From Saccharothrix violaceirubra (GTDB lineage Bacteria; Actinomycetota; Actinomycetes; Mycobacteriales; Pseudonocardiaceae), in NCBI RefSeq assembly GCF_014203755.1, contig NZ_JACHJS010000001.1, positions 6,758,001-6,822,000 of the forward strand: DNA of 64,000 bases. The letters are read 5' to 3'. Both the position numbers and the translations under genes were made by a program. Shown piece by piece: positions 1-11,484 of this stretch (the stretch's first letter is position 1; each line of letters starts with the position of its first letter). The notes beneath the pieces are model-generated. The model was not told where the DNA came from, did not search any database, and saw only the letters and a program-made list of their open reading frames with translations.

Positions 1-153
1 GGAATCACCGTGGTCAGCGCGGGGCCGCCGCGTTACACAGTTACCCGCACGTGTCGAACCGCGCCGAAATTGGTCTGAACCTTTTGGGTGCGCAAGGGGC
101 GGATCGGCACTAGCGTCAATGCGCACCCCACCGGATTCAGGAGGTCCGCCCCC

Positions 154-2130
<1,977 letters not shown>

Positions 2131-2140
2131 CCGGCTGCGA

Positions 2141-2173
2141 GAAGCGCCCCACCCGTAATGGGTGGGGCGCTTC
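2141..2173 (+). terminator. Intrinsic terminator of acs
   Basis: A perfect 14-bp stem (2141-2154 with 2160-2173) closes a 5-nt loop 10 bases after the acs stop. There is only a weak T tract, as is usual in actinobacteria. Confidence 0.85.
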
Positions 2174-2257
2174 TTCGCGTTAGGATTCCGTCAAGGTGAG
2201 CCGGGAAGTCTGGTCGGCACGAGGATCTGTCGTGTCCGCCGGAACCTGGAGCCGCCC

Positions 2258-3415
2258 GTGAGCAAGCCGTCCGAGTTCGCCCGCTACCTGCGCACGGAGA
2301 CCGTCGGCGGGTCGCTGCTGCTGGCCGCCACGGCCGTGGCGCTGCTGCTGGCCAACTCTCCGCTGTCCCCCTGGTACCTGGGGGTGCGCGACTTCCACCT
2401 CGGACCGTTGACGGTCGGGGCGTGGGCGTCGGACGGGCTGCTGGCGGTGTTCTTCTTCGTCGCCGGGCTGGAGCTGAAGCGCGAACTCGTCGTCGGCGAG
2501 CTGAACTCGGTGAAGGCGGCCGTGCTGCCGGTGATCGGGGCGGTCGGCGGGATGGTCGTGCCGGCCCTGATCGCCCTGGGCGTCGGGTGGGGCACACCGG
2601 GGGTCGAGCGGGCGTGGGCGGTGCCCGTGGCCACGGACATCGCGTTCGCGCTCGGGGTGCTGGCGTTGACGGCGTCCGGGCTGCCGAGCAGCCTGCGGGT
2701 GTTCCTGCTGAGCCTGGCCGTGGTGGACGACCTGGGCGCGATCGTGGTGATCGCGGTCCTGTTCACCACGGGGTTCGACCCGCTGTTCCTGGCGGTCGCG
2801 ATCGTGCTGCTGGGGCTTTATGCGTTCCTGCAACACCGACGCGTCACGACACCTTGGGTGTACGTGCCCTTGGCTCTCGGCACGTGGTTCGCCGTCCACG
2901 AAGCCGGGGTGCACGCGACCATCGCGGGCGTGGCGTTGGCGTTGCTCACGCGTGTGCGACGTGACCACTACGAACGCGAAGCACCGGCCGTGCGGTTGGA
3001 GCACCGGTTGCAGCCGTGGTCGGCCGGACTCGCCGTGCCGGTGTTCGCGCTGTTCGCGGCCGGGGTGCCGGTGGGCGCGAAGGCGTTGTCCTCGTTGCCG
3101 CACGACCGGATCGCGGTCGGGATCGTGCTCGGGCTCGTGGTGGGCAAGGTCATCGGGATCGTCGGGGCCTGTGCGGTGGCCGTCTTCTCGAAAGTCGCGG
3201 TGTGGCCGGCCGGTGCGGGGTTCCGCGACCTGGTGGCCGTGGGCATGCTCGGCGGCGTCGGGTTCACGGTCAGCCTGCTGATCTCCGACCTGGCGCTGGA
3301 CGACGACGCCGCCGAACGGGCCAAGGCCGCCGTGCTGCTCGCCTCGCTCGTGGCATCGCTCCTGGCGGCCGTCCTGCTGCTGCGACGCCGTCGCGCGCAC
3401 CGGGCCGACACGTGA
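2258..3415 (+). CDS. nhaA: Na+/H+ antiporter NhaA
   Basis: Integral-membrane antiporter expelling Na+ in exchange for protons. The 385-residue product has the family's usual length, about a dozen hydrophobic segments, the motif FFFVAGLELKREL near residue 70 and the ion-binding pair Asp157-Asp158 in VVDDLGAIVV. The GTG at 2258 (VSKPSEF) was chosen over the open frame from 2162, because 2162 lies in the acs terminator and the shorter form matches family length. It has no counterpart at this point in the M. tuberculosis block, so it looks like a lineage-specific insertion next to acs. Confidence 0.93.
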   Translation: MSKPSEFARYLRTETVGGSLLLAATAVALLLANSPLSPWYLGVRDFHLGPLTVGAWASDGLLAVFFFVAGLELKRELVVGELNSVKAAVLPVIGAVGGMVVPALIALGVGWGTPGVERAWAVPVATDIAFALGVLALTASGLPSSLRVFLLSLAVVDDLGAIVVIAVLFTTGFDPLFLAVAIVLLGLYAFLQHRRVTTPWVYVPLALGTWFAVHEAGVHATIAGVALALLTRVRRDHYEREAPAVRLEHRLQPWSAGLAVPVFALFAAGVPVGAKALSSLPHDRIAVGIVLGLVVGKVIGIVGACAVAVFSKVAVWPAGAGFRDLVAVGMLGGVGFTVSLLISDLALDDDAAERAKAAVLLASLVASLLAAVLLLRRRRAHRADT

Positions 3416-3464
3416 TCAAGCCGCCTGTCCGGCTCCGGAGGGTCGGCCATGGCACGATGAAGCG

Positions 3465-3926
3465 GTGACCAGCGCTCGTGACGGCGGCGACGTGCCCCCG
3501 ATCCCGTCCATCCCGCTCAGCGCGGAGACCCCGGAGCGGATCGCCGGGGAGACCTCGATCGGCGGCCTGGTCCGCGACGCGACGGCGCACCTGTCCACGT
3601 TGGTCAGGGCCGAGGTCGAACTCGCCAAGTCCGAGATCGCGGGCGAGATCAAGAAGGCCGTCAAGGGCAGCGTCTACTTCATCGTCGCGTTGACGGTGCT
3701 GCTGTTCAGCCTGTTCTTCTTCTTCATCTTCGTGGGCGAGCTGCTGGCCGTGTGGCTGCCGAGCTGGGCCGCCTACCTGATCGACTTCGGCGGGATGCTG
3801 GCGTTCGCGGGCTTCTTCGCGTTCCTCGGCTTCCGCAAGCTCAAGAAGCTGCGGGCGCCGCAACGCACCATCGAGTCCGCCCGGGACACCGTCGCGGCGT
3901 TGCGCCACCGCGGCGAAGCCCGCTGA
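3465..3926 (+). CDS. Holin-superfamily / phage_holin_3_6-like membrane protein
   Basis: This 153-residue membrane protein has a polar N-terminus with a coiled-coil-like helix (about 30-65: LVRDATAHLSTLVRAEVELAK), then two hydrophobic segments (about 70-95 and 105-125) and a basic tail. The layout is that of the actinobacterial DUF1469 / phage_holin_3_6 family, named for distant similarity and not shown to lyse cells. It corresponds by position to Rv3669. It ends two bases before the next GTG, so it is co-transcribed with the hydrolase. Its biochemical role is unknown. Confidence 0.85.
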   Translation: MTSARDGGDVPPIPSIPLSAETPERIAGETSIGGLVRDATAHLSTLVRAEVELAKSEIAGEIKKAVKGSVYFIVALTVLLFSLFFFFIFVGELLAVWLPSWAAYLIDFGGMLAFAGFFAFLGFRKLKKLRAPQRTIESARDTVAALRHRGEAR

Positions 3927-3928
3927 CC

Positions 3929-4837
3929 GTGCGGCTGCCGCCGGACCCGTCGAGCGTGCGCGTGGCAGGACCGTGGACGCACCGGGACGTGTCCGCGAAC
4001 GGCATCCGGCTGCACGTTGCCGAACTCGGCGACGGACCGCTCGTGCTGCTGCTGCACGGGTTCCCCGAGTTCTGGTGGACGTGGCGGCACCAGCTCGTCT
4101 CCCTGGCCGAAGCCGGGTACCGGGCCGTGGCCGTGGACCTGCGCGGGTACGGGGACTCGGACAAGCCGCCACGCGGCTACGACGGGTTCACGCTGGCCGG
4201 CGACGTGGCCGGGCTGGTCAAGGCGTTGGGCGCGCGTCGGGCGCATCTCGTGGGGCACGCGTGGGGCGGGCTGCTGGCGTGGACGGTCGGCGCCATGCAC
4301 CCCCGGCTCGTCGACTCGGTCACGGCCATCGCCGCGCCGCACCCGTTGACGTTGCGGCGGGCGATCCGGCGCAACCCCCGGCGGCACGCGCACGTGTTCC
4401 GCTTCCAGCTCCCGTTCCACCCCGAACGGTGGCTGCTCGCCGAATCCGGTGCCGCCGTCGGACGGCTGATCACCTCGTGGGCCGGTCCGAAGTGGACGGT
4501 GTCGTCGGAGTTCGACGAGGTCCTGCGGCGCAACCGGTCGGCGATGACGATCCCCGGCGTGGCGCACTGCTCGGCCGAGTACTACCGGTGGGCGGTGCGG
4601 TCGCAGTTGCGTTCGGACGGACGGCGGTTCGCGGAGGCCGTGGACAAACGGCTCGGCGTGCCGGTGCTGGGGCTGCACGGAACCCTGGACCCGGTGATGC
4701 CGGAGACGGACAGCTCGGCGTGGGCGGTCGAGTCCGTGCACCACGAGGTGCCCGAGGTGGGGCACTTCCCGCACGAGGAGTCACCGCACACCGTGGGGCG
4801 GCTGTTGTCCGACTTCCTCGGACAGTTTGGCTCTTAA
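3929..4837 (+). CDS. EphE-like alpha/beta hydrolase with an altered nucleophile site
   Basis: The 302-residue protein belongs to the epoxide-hydrolase branch of the alpha/beta-hydrolase fold. It has the oxyanion motif HGFPEFWWTW, the strand VAVDLRGYGDSDKP and a C-terminal His in VGHFPHEE (about 279). The nucleophile elbow reads GHAWGG, with Ala111 where epoxide hydrolases carry the catalytic Asp (GHDWGG), so ordinary epoxide hydrolysis is doubtful. The GTG at 3929 lies 2 nt after the preceding stop, indicating an operon. It occupies the place of Rv3670 ephE. The 3' end overlaps the convergent TIR gene by 57 bp. Confidence 0.9.
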   Translation: MRLPPDPSSVRVAGPWTHRDVSANGIRLHVAELGDGPLVLLLHGFPEFWWTWRHQLVSLAEAGYRAVAVDLRGYGDSDKPPRGYDGFTLAGDVAGLVKALGARRAHLVGHAWGGLLAWTVGAMHPRLVDSVTAIAAPHPLTLRRAIRRNPRRHAHVFRFQLPFHPERWLLAESGAAVGRLITSWAGPKWTVSSEFDEVLRRNRSAMTIPGVAHCSAEYYRWAVRSQLRSDGRRFAEAVDKRLGVPVLGLHGTLDPVMPETDSSAWAVESVHHEVPEVGHFPHEESPHTVGRLLSDFLGQFGS

Positions 4838-6082
4838 GGCGTCGATCAGGGCGACGAGTTGGCCTGGTGACGAGCCCCGGTAGACCATGCCCGCCGGGCG
4901 GTCCTCGGGCAGGGTGCCGAAGTCGACCAGGAGGACGCGGCCGGGTGTATTCGCCGTGACGGAGTCGTATTCGAGCCTCGTCCAGTGCTTGGTCACGTAG
5001 CTGTTCGTACTGAGCACGAGGACGTAGCGGCTTCGGGCGCCGTAGACGTTGGGCAGCACGCGGTGGAGGTCGTTGCCCCACAAGGCGCCTTGCTCGTCCG
5101 GGGCGTAGAAGACCTTGAAGTGCGGCTTGAGGGCCTTCTGGATCTCGTGGGCGATCGCGGTGTCTTCGGAGGCGTAGGAGATCGCGAGGTCGTAGGCGAG
5201 TTCGTCCTCGGGGCGGCCGAGCAGCCATTCGGTGAAGATCCTGGGGCCGGGCTGGAGGACGTCGTCGACGTAGCGGACCGCGCCGACGCAACGGCCGACG
5301 ACCGCCGCTTCGCGCCAGCGTGAGGCACGCAGGGCCTGGCGGGTCATGGGGAGTTCGCGGAGCAGGTCACGGCCGTCCTCGCCGAGTTGGCGGTGCCAGG
5401 CGTGGAAGGTGGTGACGGCGTGGTCGAAGACAGTGTCCAGGGCTTCTTCCTGGTCTTGGCCGTCCCATAACGCCGCCAGGAGACGGACCGTGAGCCACGC
5501 GTGACCACCGGCCTGGTCGAAGACCATGTCCACGTCCGCGTTCTCGGCCAGTTCGGCCACCGCCGCGCGGTCGAGCGGCTGGACGTGGCTGGTCTCGGCG
5601 GTGTTGAGCGGGGGCGAGCCCCGGTCGTCCGGGTCCTTGAACGAGGCCAGGACCGGGCCGCCGGCGAGCAGGACGGCGATGTCGTCGCGCAGGTACGTGT
5701 CGTCCAGGTAGCGCAGGTAGGCGAAGAAACCCGGACCCCAGCGGGTTTGCAGCAGGCGGTCGGCCTCGTCGATCACGAGGGCGAGTGGGCGGACGTCGTC
5801 GAGGGCGTCGCGGATGTCGGGGCGGGTGGCCGCGGGGTGGTCGCCGCCTTTGAGCGCGCCCAGAAGGGCACCCAAGGCCGTGGACTCGTCGTGCAGGTCC
5901 CAGCCGGTGGTGTCGGTGCGGATCAGGGTCCGGCCGACTTCGACCCGGCGGAGGAGGGTGGTCTTGCCGACCCGTCGGCCGCCGATCAGCAGGACCGAGC
6001 GACCCCGGTCGAGCATGGCGTTGAGGCGGGCCAGGTGATTGTGGCGGCCTACGAACAGGTCCGACGAGTGGTACGGGTTCAC
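4781..6082 (-). CDS. P-loop NTPase with C-terminal TIR domain
   Basis: The 433-residue protein starts with an AAA/STAND-type ATPase. Walker A is GGRRVGKTT (34-42) and Walker B is LVIDEAD (about 102-107). A helical middle region follows, then a TIR domain from about 297 (YDLAISYASED). The TIR part keeps a W-x3-E arrangement, Trp367 to Glu371, the position of the catalytic Glu in NAD-cleaving TIR proteins. The GTG at 6082 overlaps the upstream stop in a GTGA, so the two genes are translationally coupled; the longer open frame is a shadow of that gene. TIR-NTPase architecture is typical of abortive-infection or signalling proteins. An immune role is inference. Confidence 0.85.
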   Translation of the reverse strand: MNPYHSSDLFVGRHNHLARLNAMLDRGRSVLLIGGRRVGKTTLLRRVEVGRTLIRTDTTGWDLHDESTALGALLGALKGGDHPAATRPDIRDALDDVRPLALVIDEADRLLQTRWGPGFFAYLRYLDDTYLRDDIAVLLAGGPVLASFKDPDDRGSPPLNTAETSHVQPLDRAAVAELAENADVDMVFDQAGGHAWLTVRLLAALWDGQDQEEALDTVFDHAVTTFHAWHRQLGEDGRDLLRELPMTRQALRASRWREAAVVGRCVGAVRYVDDVLQPGPRIFTEWLLGRPEDELAYDLAISYASEDTAIAHEIQKALKPHFKVFYAPDEQGALWGNDLHRVLPNVYGARSRYVLVLSTNSYVTKHWTRLEYDSVTANTPGRVLLVDFGTLPEDRPAGMVYRGSSPGQLVALIDALRAKLSEEVGQQPPHGVR

Positions 6083-7848
6083 TCGTCCTCCACCCAGCGG
6101 CGGAAGAGGCCGATCTTCTCCAGGCCCTGTGTTTTCAGGGCGGCCGAGGCTTCTTTCTCCTGGCGGCGGGACAGGAAGTCGGGCGTGGGCCGGTCGTGGA
6201 TGCGGGCGGCGGCGACCTCGCGTTCGGCCGGGGTCATGAGCTGCCAGATGTTGTTGCGCAGGAACGAGTCCACGGCGTCGAGGTCGTCCAGGTGTTCCAG
6301 GCCCTTGGCCAGGTCCGGGCCGCGTAAGGCGTTGGGTTCGGCGCGTTGGCGGTACGCCTCGGCGGCGAGCATGCGGACCAGGGACGGGTGGCCACCGGTG
6401 TGGCCGAAGAGGTTCTCGATGAAGTCGACGGTGACCAGTTCGATGCCCATCGCGCGGGAAACGTCGTGGACCAGGTCTTTCACGGCGTCGTGGTCGAGCG
6501 GGGAGACGGGCATCTCCTGGAAGAAGGCGAAGAACGGGTTGGTGCCGGCGTCGAGGCCGTTGACGCGGTTGACCTCCGGGCGCAGGTCGGCGCCCACCAC
6601 CACGACGTGCCGACGATCGCCTTGGGCGAGGGCTCTCAGGCCACCGGTCGCGGTTATCCATCGTCGGGCGGCTTCTTGCTCGCCTGGTGCGGGGAAGACC
6701 CGCTCCAGTTCGTCGAGGATGACGACGAGTTGGGTGTGCTTGCCGAGATGATCCTGACGGGCGTCGAGTTCGCGTTCGAGTCCGGTGACGGTGGCCGGGC
6801 GGGACGGCTTGAAGGGCCAGTCGTGGTCGTTGAGGCGGGCCCAGTTGTCGAACGCCTCGACCATGAGCGCGAACAGTTCGCGTGGCCAGTCCTCGGTGTG
6901 GGGGTCGAAGCGCTGGAGGTCGACCCGGCAGACCGGCCGGTCGGCGAGGTGTTGGCGCAGGATGTTGAGCAGGCTGGTCTTGCCGATCTTGCGCAGGCCC
7001 GTGATCAGCACGTTCTCGTGGCGCTTCAACGCGCTGCCGATGGTGTTGAGCAGGACGTCGCGGCCGAACAGGGCACGTTCGTCGACCAGGGCGTTGCGGG
7101 TGTCGAACAGGTTGTCACTGTTGCCGTAGTCGCGTTCGAGTTCGTGCAGGAACGCGGCCGTCCGCTGATCCGCCAAGGCCGCCCGCAGCGACCGCTCCCG
7201 GACCGTGATGACCGGCGTGCCTTGCACCCGTAATCGGTCGAGGCCGAGCCGCACGTCGTCCGGCAACTCCCCGACGTGCACGAAGTACGCCATCCGCTGG
7301 TAGTTCGCGAGGTGCTTCGAGAACTCCTCGACCTCGGAGTACTCGGCTTCCGACACGACCGACACCCACACCGGACCGGGACGGAGGAGCTGACGACCCA
7401 CCTCGCGCAACGGCCGCCCGGCGGCGGCGAACACCTCGGCGACCCGCTCCACCTCTACCGGACTTCCGACACGGTGGGAGCCCGGGGACACGGCCTCCCG
7501 ATCGACGAACGCGTACCGGACCTGGCTGACGAACCGGAGAATCGAGAGCGCACTGTCGGGATCGACCCTGACGGTCGGCCAGGTGCGAAGCTCGCGCGGG
7601 GCCGACCGGCTTTCGGGTCCCCGACCCGTTTCCACCGCGATCACCTCGCCGCCCGCACGCTGCACCCGTTGCGCCTGCACCAGCAGGCGCGAGTCGATGC
7701 CTCGTCCCAAGACCATCAGCAACTGCGTCATGGCGAAGACCGGTTCGCCTTCGGTCGACAGGCGGGCGCTCACCTCGCTCCCGACCAGCGCGTCCACCAG
7801 TTTCTCCGCGATCTCGCGGTCCTGCGGCGAGTGGCTGACCAGGATCAT
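6079..7848 (-). CDS. P-loop NTPase with TIR-like N-terminus
   Basis: The 589-residue protein begins MILVSHSPQDREIAEKL, resembling the first strand and helix of a TIR domain but without clear catalytic residues. About 150 residues of unassigned sequence follow, then an AAA/STAND ATPase with Walker A GLRKIGKTS (Lys290) and Walker B LVVILDELERVF. The C-terminal third is helical. The ATG at 7848 lies 2 nt after the marP stop; an in-frame ATG at 7863 inside marP is the alternative, and neither has an ideally spaced GGAGG. It overlaps the downstream TIR gene by 4 bp. The pair is absent from the M. tuberculosis locus. Function unknown; a sensor or partner ATPase is inferred. Confidence 0.8.
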   Translation of the reverse strand: MILVSHSPQDREIAEKLVDALVGSEVSARLSTEGEPVFAMTQLLMVLGRGIDSRLLVQAQRVQRAGGEVIAVETGRGPESRSAPRELRTWPTVRVDPDSALSILRFVSQVRYAFVDREAVSPGSHRVGSPVEVERVAEVFAAAGRPLREVGRQLLRPGPVWVSVVSEAEYSEVEEFSKHLANYQRMAYFVHVGELPDDVRLGLDRLRVQGTPVITVRERSLRAALADQRTAAFLHELERDYGNSDNLFDTRNALVDERALFGRDVLLNTIGSALKRHENVLITGLRKIGKTSLLNILRQHLADRPVCRVDLQRFDPHTEDWPRELFALMVEAFDNWARLNDHDWPFKPSRPATVTGLERELDARQDHLGKHTQLVVILDELERVFPAPGEQEAARRWITATGGLRALAQGDRRHVVVVGADLRPEVNRVNGLDAGTNPFFAFFQEMPVSPLDHDAVKDLVHDVSRAMGIELVTVDFIENLFGHTGGHPSLVRMLAAEAYRQRAEPNALRGPDLAKGLEHLDDLDAVDSFLRNNIWQLMTPAEREVAAARIHDRPTPDFLSRRQEKEASAALKTQGLEKIGLFRRWVEDE

Positions 7849-7850
7849 GG

Positions 7851-9044
7851 CTACGAAGCACATCCCTCCGTGGAGACCTGACGGGTCAGCTCGGGAGCCT
7901 TGGCGACCTCGTCGGCCACCTCCTGGGCCGTGAGCACGAAACCCGTCTCCTGGTCGTCCACCGCCGCGCCGAACACGACGCCCATCACCCTGCCCTGGGG
8001 ATCGACCAGCGGGCCGCCGGAGTTACCGCTGCGGACCTTGGCGCGGATCGTGTAGACGTCACGCTCGACCGTCTGCCCGTCGTAGATGTCCGGTCCACGC
8101 AACACAGGGATGCGTTCACGCACACGCGCCACCGACGGCGTGTACGGCCCGTCCAGCGGATACCCGAGCACGATGCCGTCCTCGCCCTGGTTGATCTCGT
8201 CCGTGCGGAACGCCAACGGGGTCGCGTCGAAGTCGTTCACGGCCAGGATCGCGACGTCCGTACGCGGGTCGTAGTGCACCACCACGGCGTCGAACTGACC
8301 GACTCCGACCTCGATGCTGACCTCGTTCGTCCCGGCCACGACGTGCGCGTTCGTCATCACGCGGTGCGGCGCGATCACGAAACCCGTCCCCTCCAACGCC
8401 CGCGAGCACGACGGCGCACGGCCACGCACCTTCACCACGCTGGGCCTGAGCTTCTGCACGATCGGGTTGGCGGCGAGGGCCGCGTCGGGCGGGTCGACGT
8501 TGCGCAACGGGGTGTCGTCGAACGGGTTCGTGGGCGACGGGAAACCCGACACGTCGAACAGGGCTTCGAGGTCCTGCGACAACGTCCGCGCCGCCTGCGG
8601 CATGGCGTCGTCGACCGTGGACAGGATCACCGACTGGTTCAACGACTTCGACAACGACGGCAGGCCCGCCACGGCGGTCAGCGGCAGCGCGATCATCCAC
8701 GCCACCACGAACACCACGGCACCCTGCACAACCGCGCCCAACGCGTTGTCCGCGCCGCGCAACGGACTCGCGTTCACCCTGGCCTTGATGATCCGCCCGA
8801 CGTACACGCCCAGCGTCTCGCCCAACGCCACCAGCAGCACCACGATGCCGACCGCGAACACGACCTTGGTCACCACGTTGTCGAACCTCGACACGACCAG
8901 CGGCGCGAGCTGCGTGCCCAGGACCAGTCCGACGAGCACGCCGACGAACGCGGGCAGGGCGACGACCATCCCCTGCCGGGCACCGGACACCGCGGCGAAG
9001 GCGGCCAGCGCGAGGACGAGCACGTCGACCCAGTTCAAGGACAC
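7851..9044 (-). CDS. marP: Membrane-anchored serine protease MarP
   Basis: Periplasmic serine protease tethered by four N-terminal transmembrane segments (a CvpA-like region, about 1-130), as in the M. tuberculosis acid-resistance protease Rv3671c. The 397-residue length equals that protein. The trypsin-like triad is visible as His234 (NAHVV), Asp263 (TDVAIL) and Ser342 (GNSGGP). Cysteines in PSCSR and near the C-terminus (TEGCAS) are placed to form the disulfide known in MarP. It follows a nudix gene by 6 nt and precedes the two NTPase genes, which therefore share its operon. Loss of pH homeostasis on inactivation is known for the mycobacterial protein and inferred here. Confidence 0.94.
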   Translation of the reverse strand: MSLNWVDVLVLALAAFAAVSGARQGMVVALPAFVGVLVGLVLGTQLAPLVVSRFDNVVTKVVFAVGIVVLLVALGETLGVYVGRIIKARVNASPLRGADNALGAVVQGAVVFVVAWMIALPLTAVAGLPSLSKSLNQSVILSTVDDAMPQAARTLSQDLEALFDVSGFPSPTNPFDDTPLRNVDPPDAALAANPIVQKLRPSVVKVRGRAPSCSRALEGTGFVIAPHRVMTNAHVVAGTNEVSIEVGVGQFDAVVVHYDPRTDVAILAVNDFDATPLAFRTDEINQGEDGIVLGYPLDGPYTPSVARVRERIPVLRGPDIYDGQTVERDVYTIRAKVRSGNSGGPLVDPQGRVMGVVFGAAVDDQETGFVLTAQEVADEVAKAPELTRQVSTEGCAS

Positions 9045-9050
9045 CTCCGG

Positions 9051-9694
9051 CTACAGCGCACGCGACGCGGGCTCCAGGTCGCGCACGTCGTCGGGGTCCC
9101 ACGGGCGTTCCCAGCCGCCCAGGGAGAGCAGTCGGCCGAGCAGCCCGGCGGTGAACCCCCACACCAGCATGCCCGGCGCGGAAAAGGCAGGCCCGACGTA
9201 GCCCGACGGGTGGCGCACGCGGAACCGGTTGGCCGGGTCCGCCAGGTGCGCCAGCGGCACGCGGGCCACAGCCGCGGTCTCGTTCGCGTCGACCGCCACG
9301 ACCGGCGCGGGCCGGTGCCAGTACGCGAGCACGGGCGTGACCACGAACATCGACACGGGCACGAACAGCTCGGGCAGCGTGGCCACGACCGTCACGCCGG
9401 CGCGCAGCACACCGGTCTCCTCGAACGCCTCGCGCAACGCCGTGTCGGCCGGACCGTCGTCGGTCGGGTCGACCTTGCCGCCGGGGAAGGCGACCTGGCC
9501 GGGGTGCGAACCGAGGGTGTCGGCGCGGCGCAGCAGCAACACGTCGGGTCCGTCCGCGCCTTCACCGAGCAGCATCAGCACGGCGGCCGGGCGCGTGATC
9601 ACGCCGGCGGGCGGCGGCGAGATGCGGGTGAACGCCCGGTGGTCGAGTCCGTCGACGGCCAGTGCCAGGCCGCGCATCCAGTCGGGGACGTCGG

Positions 9695-9698
<4 letters not shown>
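9051..9698 (-). CDS. Nudix hydrolase (CoA pyrophosphatase type)
   Basis: The 215-residue hydrolase has a nudix box GGKVDPTDDGPADTALREAF followed by EETGV, and the upstream LLLRRADTLGSHPGQVAFPGG typical of CoA diphosphatases (NUDT7/YeaB group). It likely cleaves CoA or related nucleoside diphosphates in the cytoplasm. The GTG at 9698 forms a GTGA overlap with the thioredoxin-like gene; the much longer open frame is antisense shadow. Position corresponds to Rv3672c, between tlpA-like and marP genes. Confidence 0.9.
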
Positions 9699-10290
<592 letters not shown>

Positions 10291-10294
<4 letters not shown>

Positions 10295-11046
10295 GCGAGC
10301 TTCTCCCCCGCGCGGACGCGTTCGGCGAGCGCGATCAGGTGGGGTGCCTCGTCGCCCTTGACCAGCTTCTGGGCCTTGACCGGGTCCTGCTGGCCGACGT
10401 CACTGGACGGGCATTGGGGCGCGAGGAAGCAGGCACCGCACGCGGGCGTGCGGGCGTGGCAGACGCGGCGGCCGTGGAAGATCGTCCGGTGCGAGAGCAG
10501 GGTCCAGTCCTTGCGCTCGATCAGCTTGCCGATGGCGTGCTCGACCTTGACCGGGTCCTCCTCCTCGGTCCAGCCCCAGCGCCGCACGAGCCGGCCGAAG
10601 TGCGTGTCGACCGTGATCCCGGGCACGCCGAACGCGTCGCCGAGCACGACGTTCGCGGTCTTGCGGCCCACGCCCGGCAGCGTGACCAGGTCGTCGAGCT
10701 TGCCCGGCACCTCGCCGCCGAACTTCTCGACCAGGGCCGAGCCCAGGCCGATCAGCGAGTTCGCCTTGGCCCGGAAGAAGCCCAGCGTGCGGACGAACTC
10801 CTCCAGCTCGGCGCGGTCGGCCGAGGCGTAGTCGGCGGCCTTGCGGTAGCGGCGGAACAGCGCCGGGGTGACCTGGTTGACGCGCACGTCGGTGGTCTGC
10901 GCGGACAGCACGACGGCGACGAGGAGTTCCAGCGGTGTGGTGAAGTCGAGTTCGCAGTGCGCGTCGGGATAGCCCTCGGCCAGGACCCGGACCGTGCGGC
11001 GTGCCCGGCGGGTCAGTCCGAGCTGCGTCTCGGGGCGTTTCGCCAT
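10291..11046 (-). CDS. nth: Endonuclease III (DNA glycosylase/AP lyase)
   Basis: Base-excision repair enzyme that removes oxidised pyrimidines and nicks the abasic site. The 251-residue product shows the helix-hairpin-helix [12 protein letters not shown] with catalytic Lys129, the catalytic Asp147 in VDTHFGR, and a C-terminal 4Fe-4S ligand set C-x6-C-x2-C-x5-C beginning in [13 protein letters not shown]. The ATG at 11046 was chosen because upstream in-frame sequence does not resemble the family. First gene of the marP operon. Confidence 0.95.
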
Positions 11047-11213
11047 GCGACCAACCGTACTGCGTGGCAAGGTGCCGCCGGTTGAACGATCGACGGCCGG
11101 GTAACCGGCGGCAGGCAACCGGATGCGGTGCGTACGCGTCCACCCTGCGAGTGACACGTTCAGCCACCCCGCAAGCGTGCGGGTTACCCCGATGCGCAAG
11201 GATCGGAGCCATC

Positions 11214-11465
11214 ATGACTGCCTGGTTCGTCATCGCCGTTCCGATCGTGATCATGTTCTTCGCGCTCTTCATGGAGCGCGTCGAAGCACGACTGCGCCAC
11301 GTCGCCGTCCAGGAGGACGAGGTCGAGGAGTTCCTGGAGTCGGCCCGACCCGACGAGGTCAGGGCGCTCTACGGGCACGGCATCGGCCGCGCGCTGGAGC
11401 TGTTCCGCCTGCGCCGGCTGGGTGGTCGTGCCCGGAGCCTGCGGCAGCGGCGCCCGCGCCGTTAG
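11214..11465 (+). CDS. Small single-pass membrane protein
   Basis: The 83-residue protein has one N-terminal membrane helix (WFVIAVPIVIMFFALF, about 4-19), an acidic middle and a very basic C-terminus. It lies between nth and crp, the same place as Rv3675 in M. tuberculosis, which is also annotated as a small membrane protein. No function is known. A terminator follows 19 bases after the stop. Confidence 0.7.
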   Translation: MTAWFVIAVPIVIMFFALFMERVEARLRHVAVQEDEVEEFLESARPDEVRALYGHGIGRALELFRLRRLGGRARSLRQRRPRR

Positions 11466-11484
11466 CGGGCAAGGACCGTTTTAC

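Noticed and set aside
3465..3926. Phage origin for the holin-like gene
   Set aside because: It has no phage neighbours and is syntenic with a mycobacterial chromosomal gene; the family name is historical.
7863..7865. ATG at 7863 as start of the first NTPase gene
   Set aside because: The GGAGGG lies directly against it with no spacing; 7848 fits the protein start MILVSHS and operon spacing better, though not conclusively.
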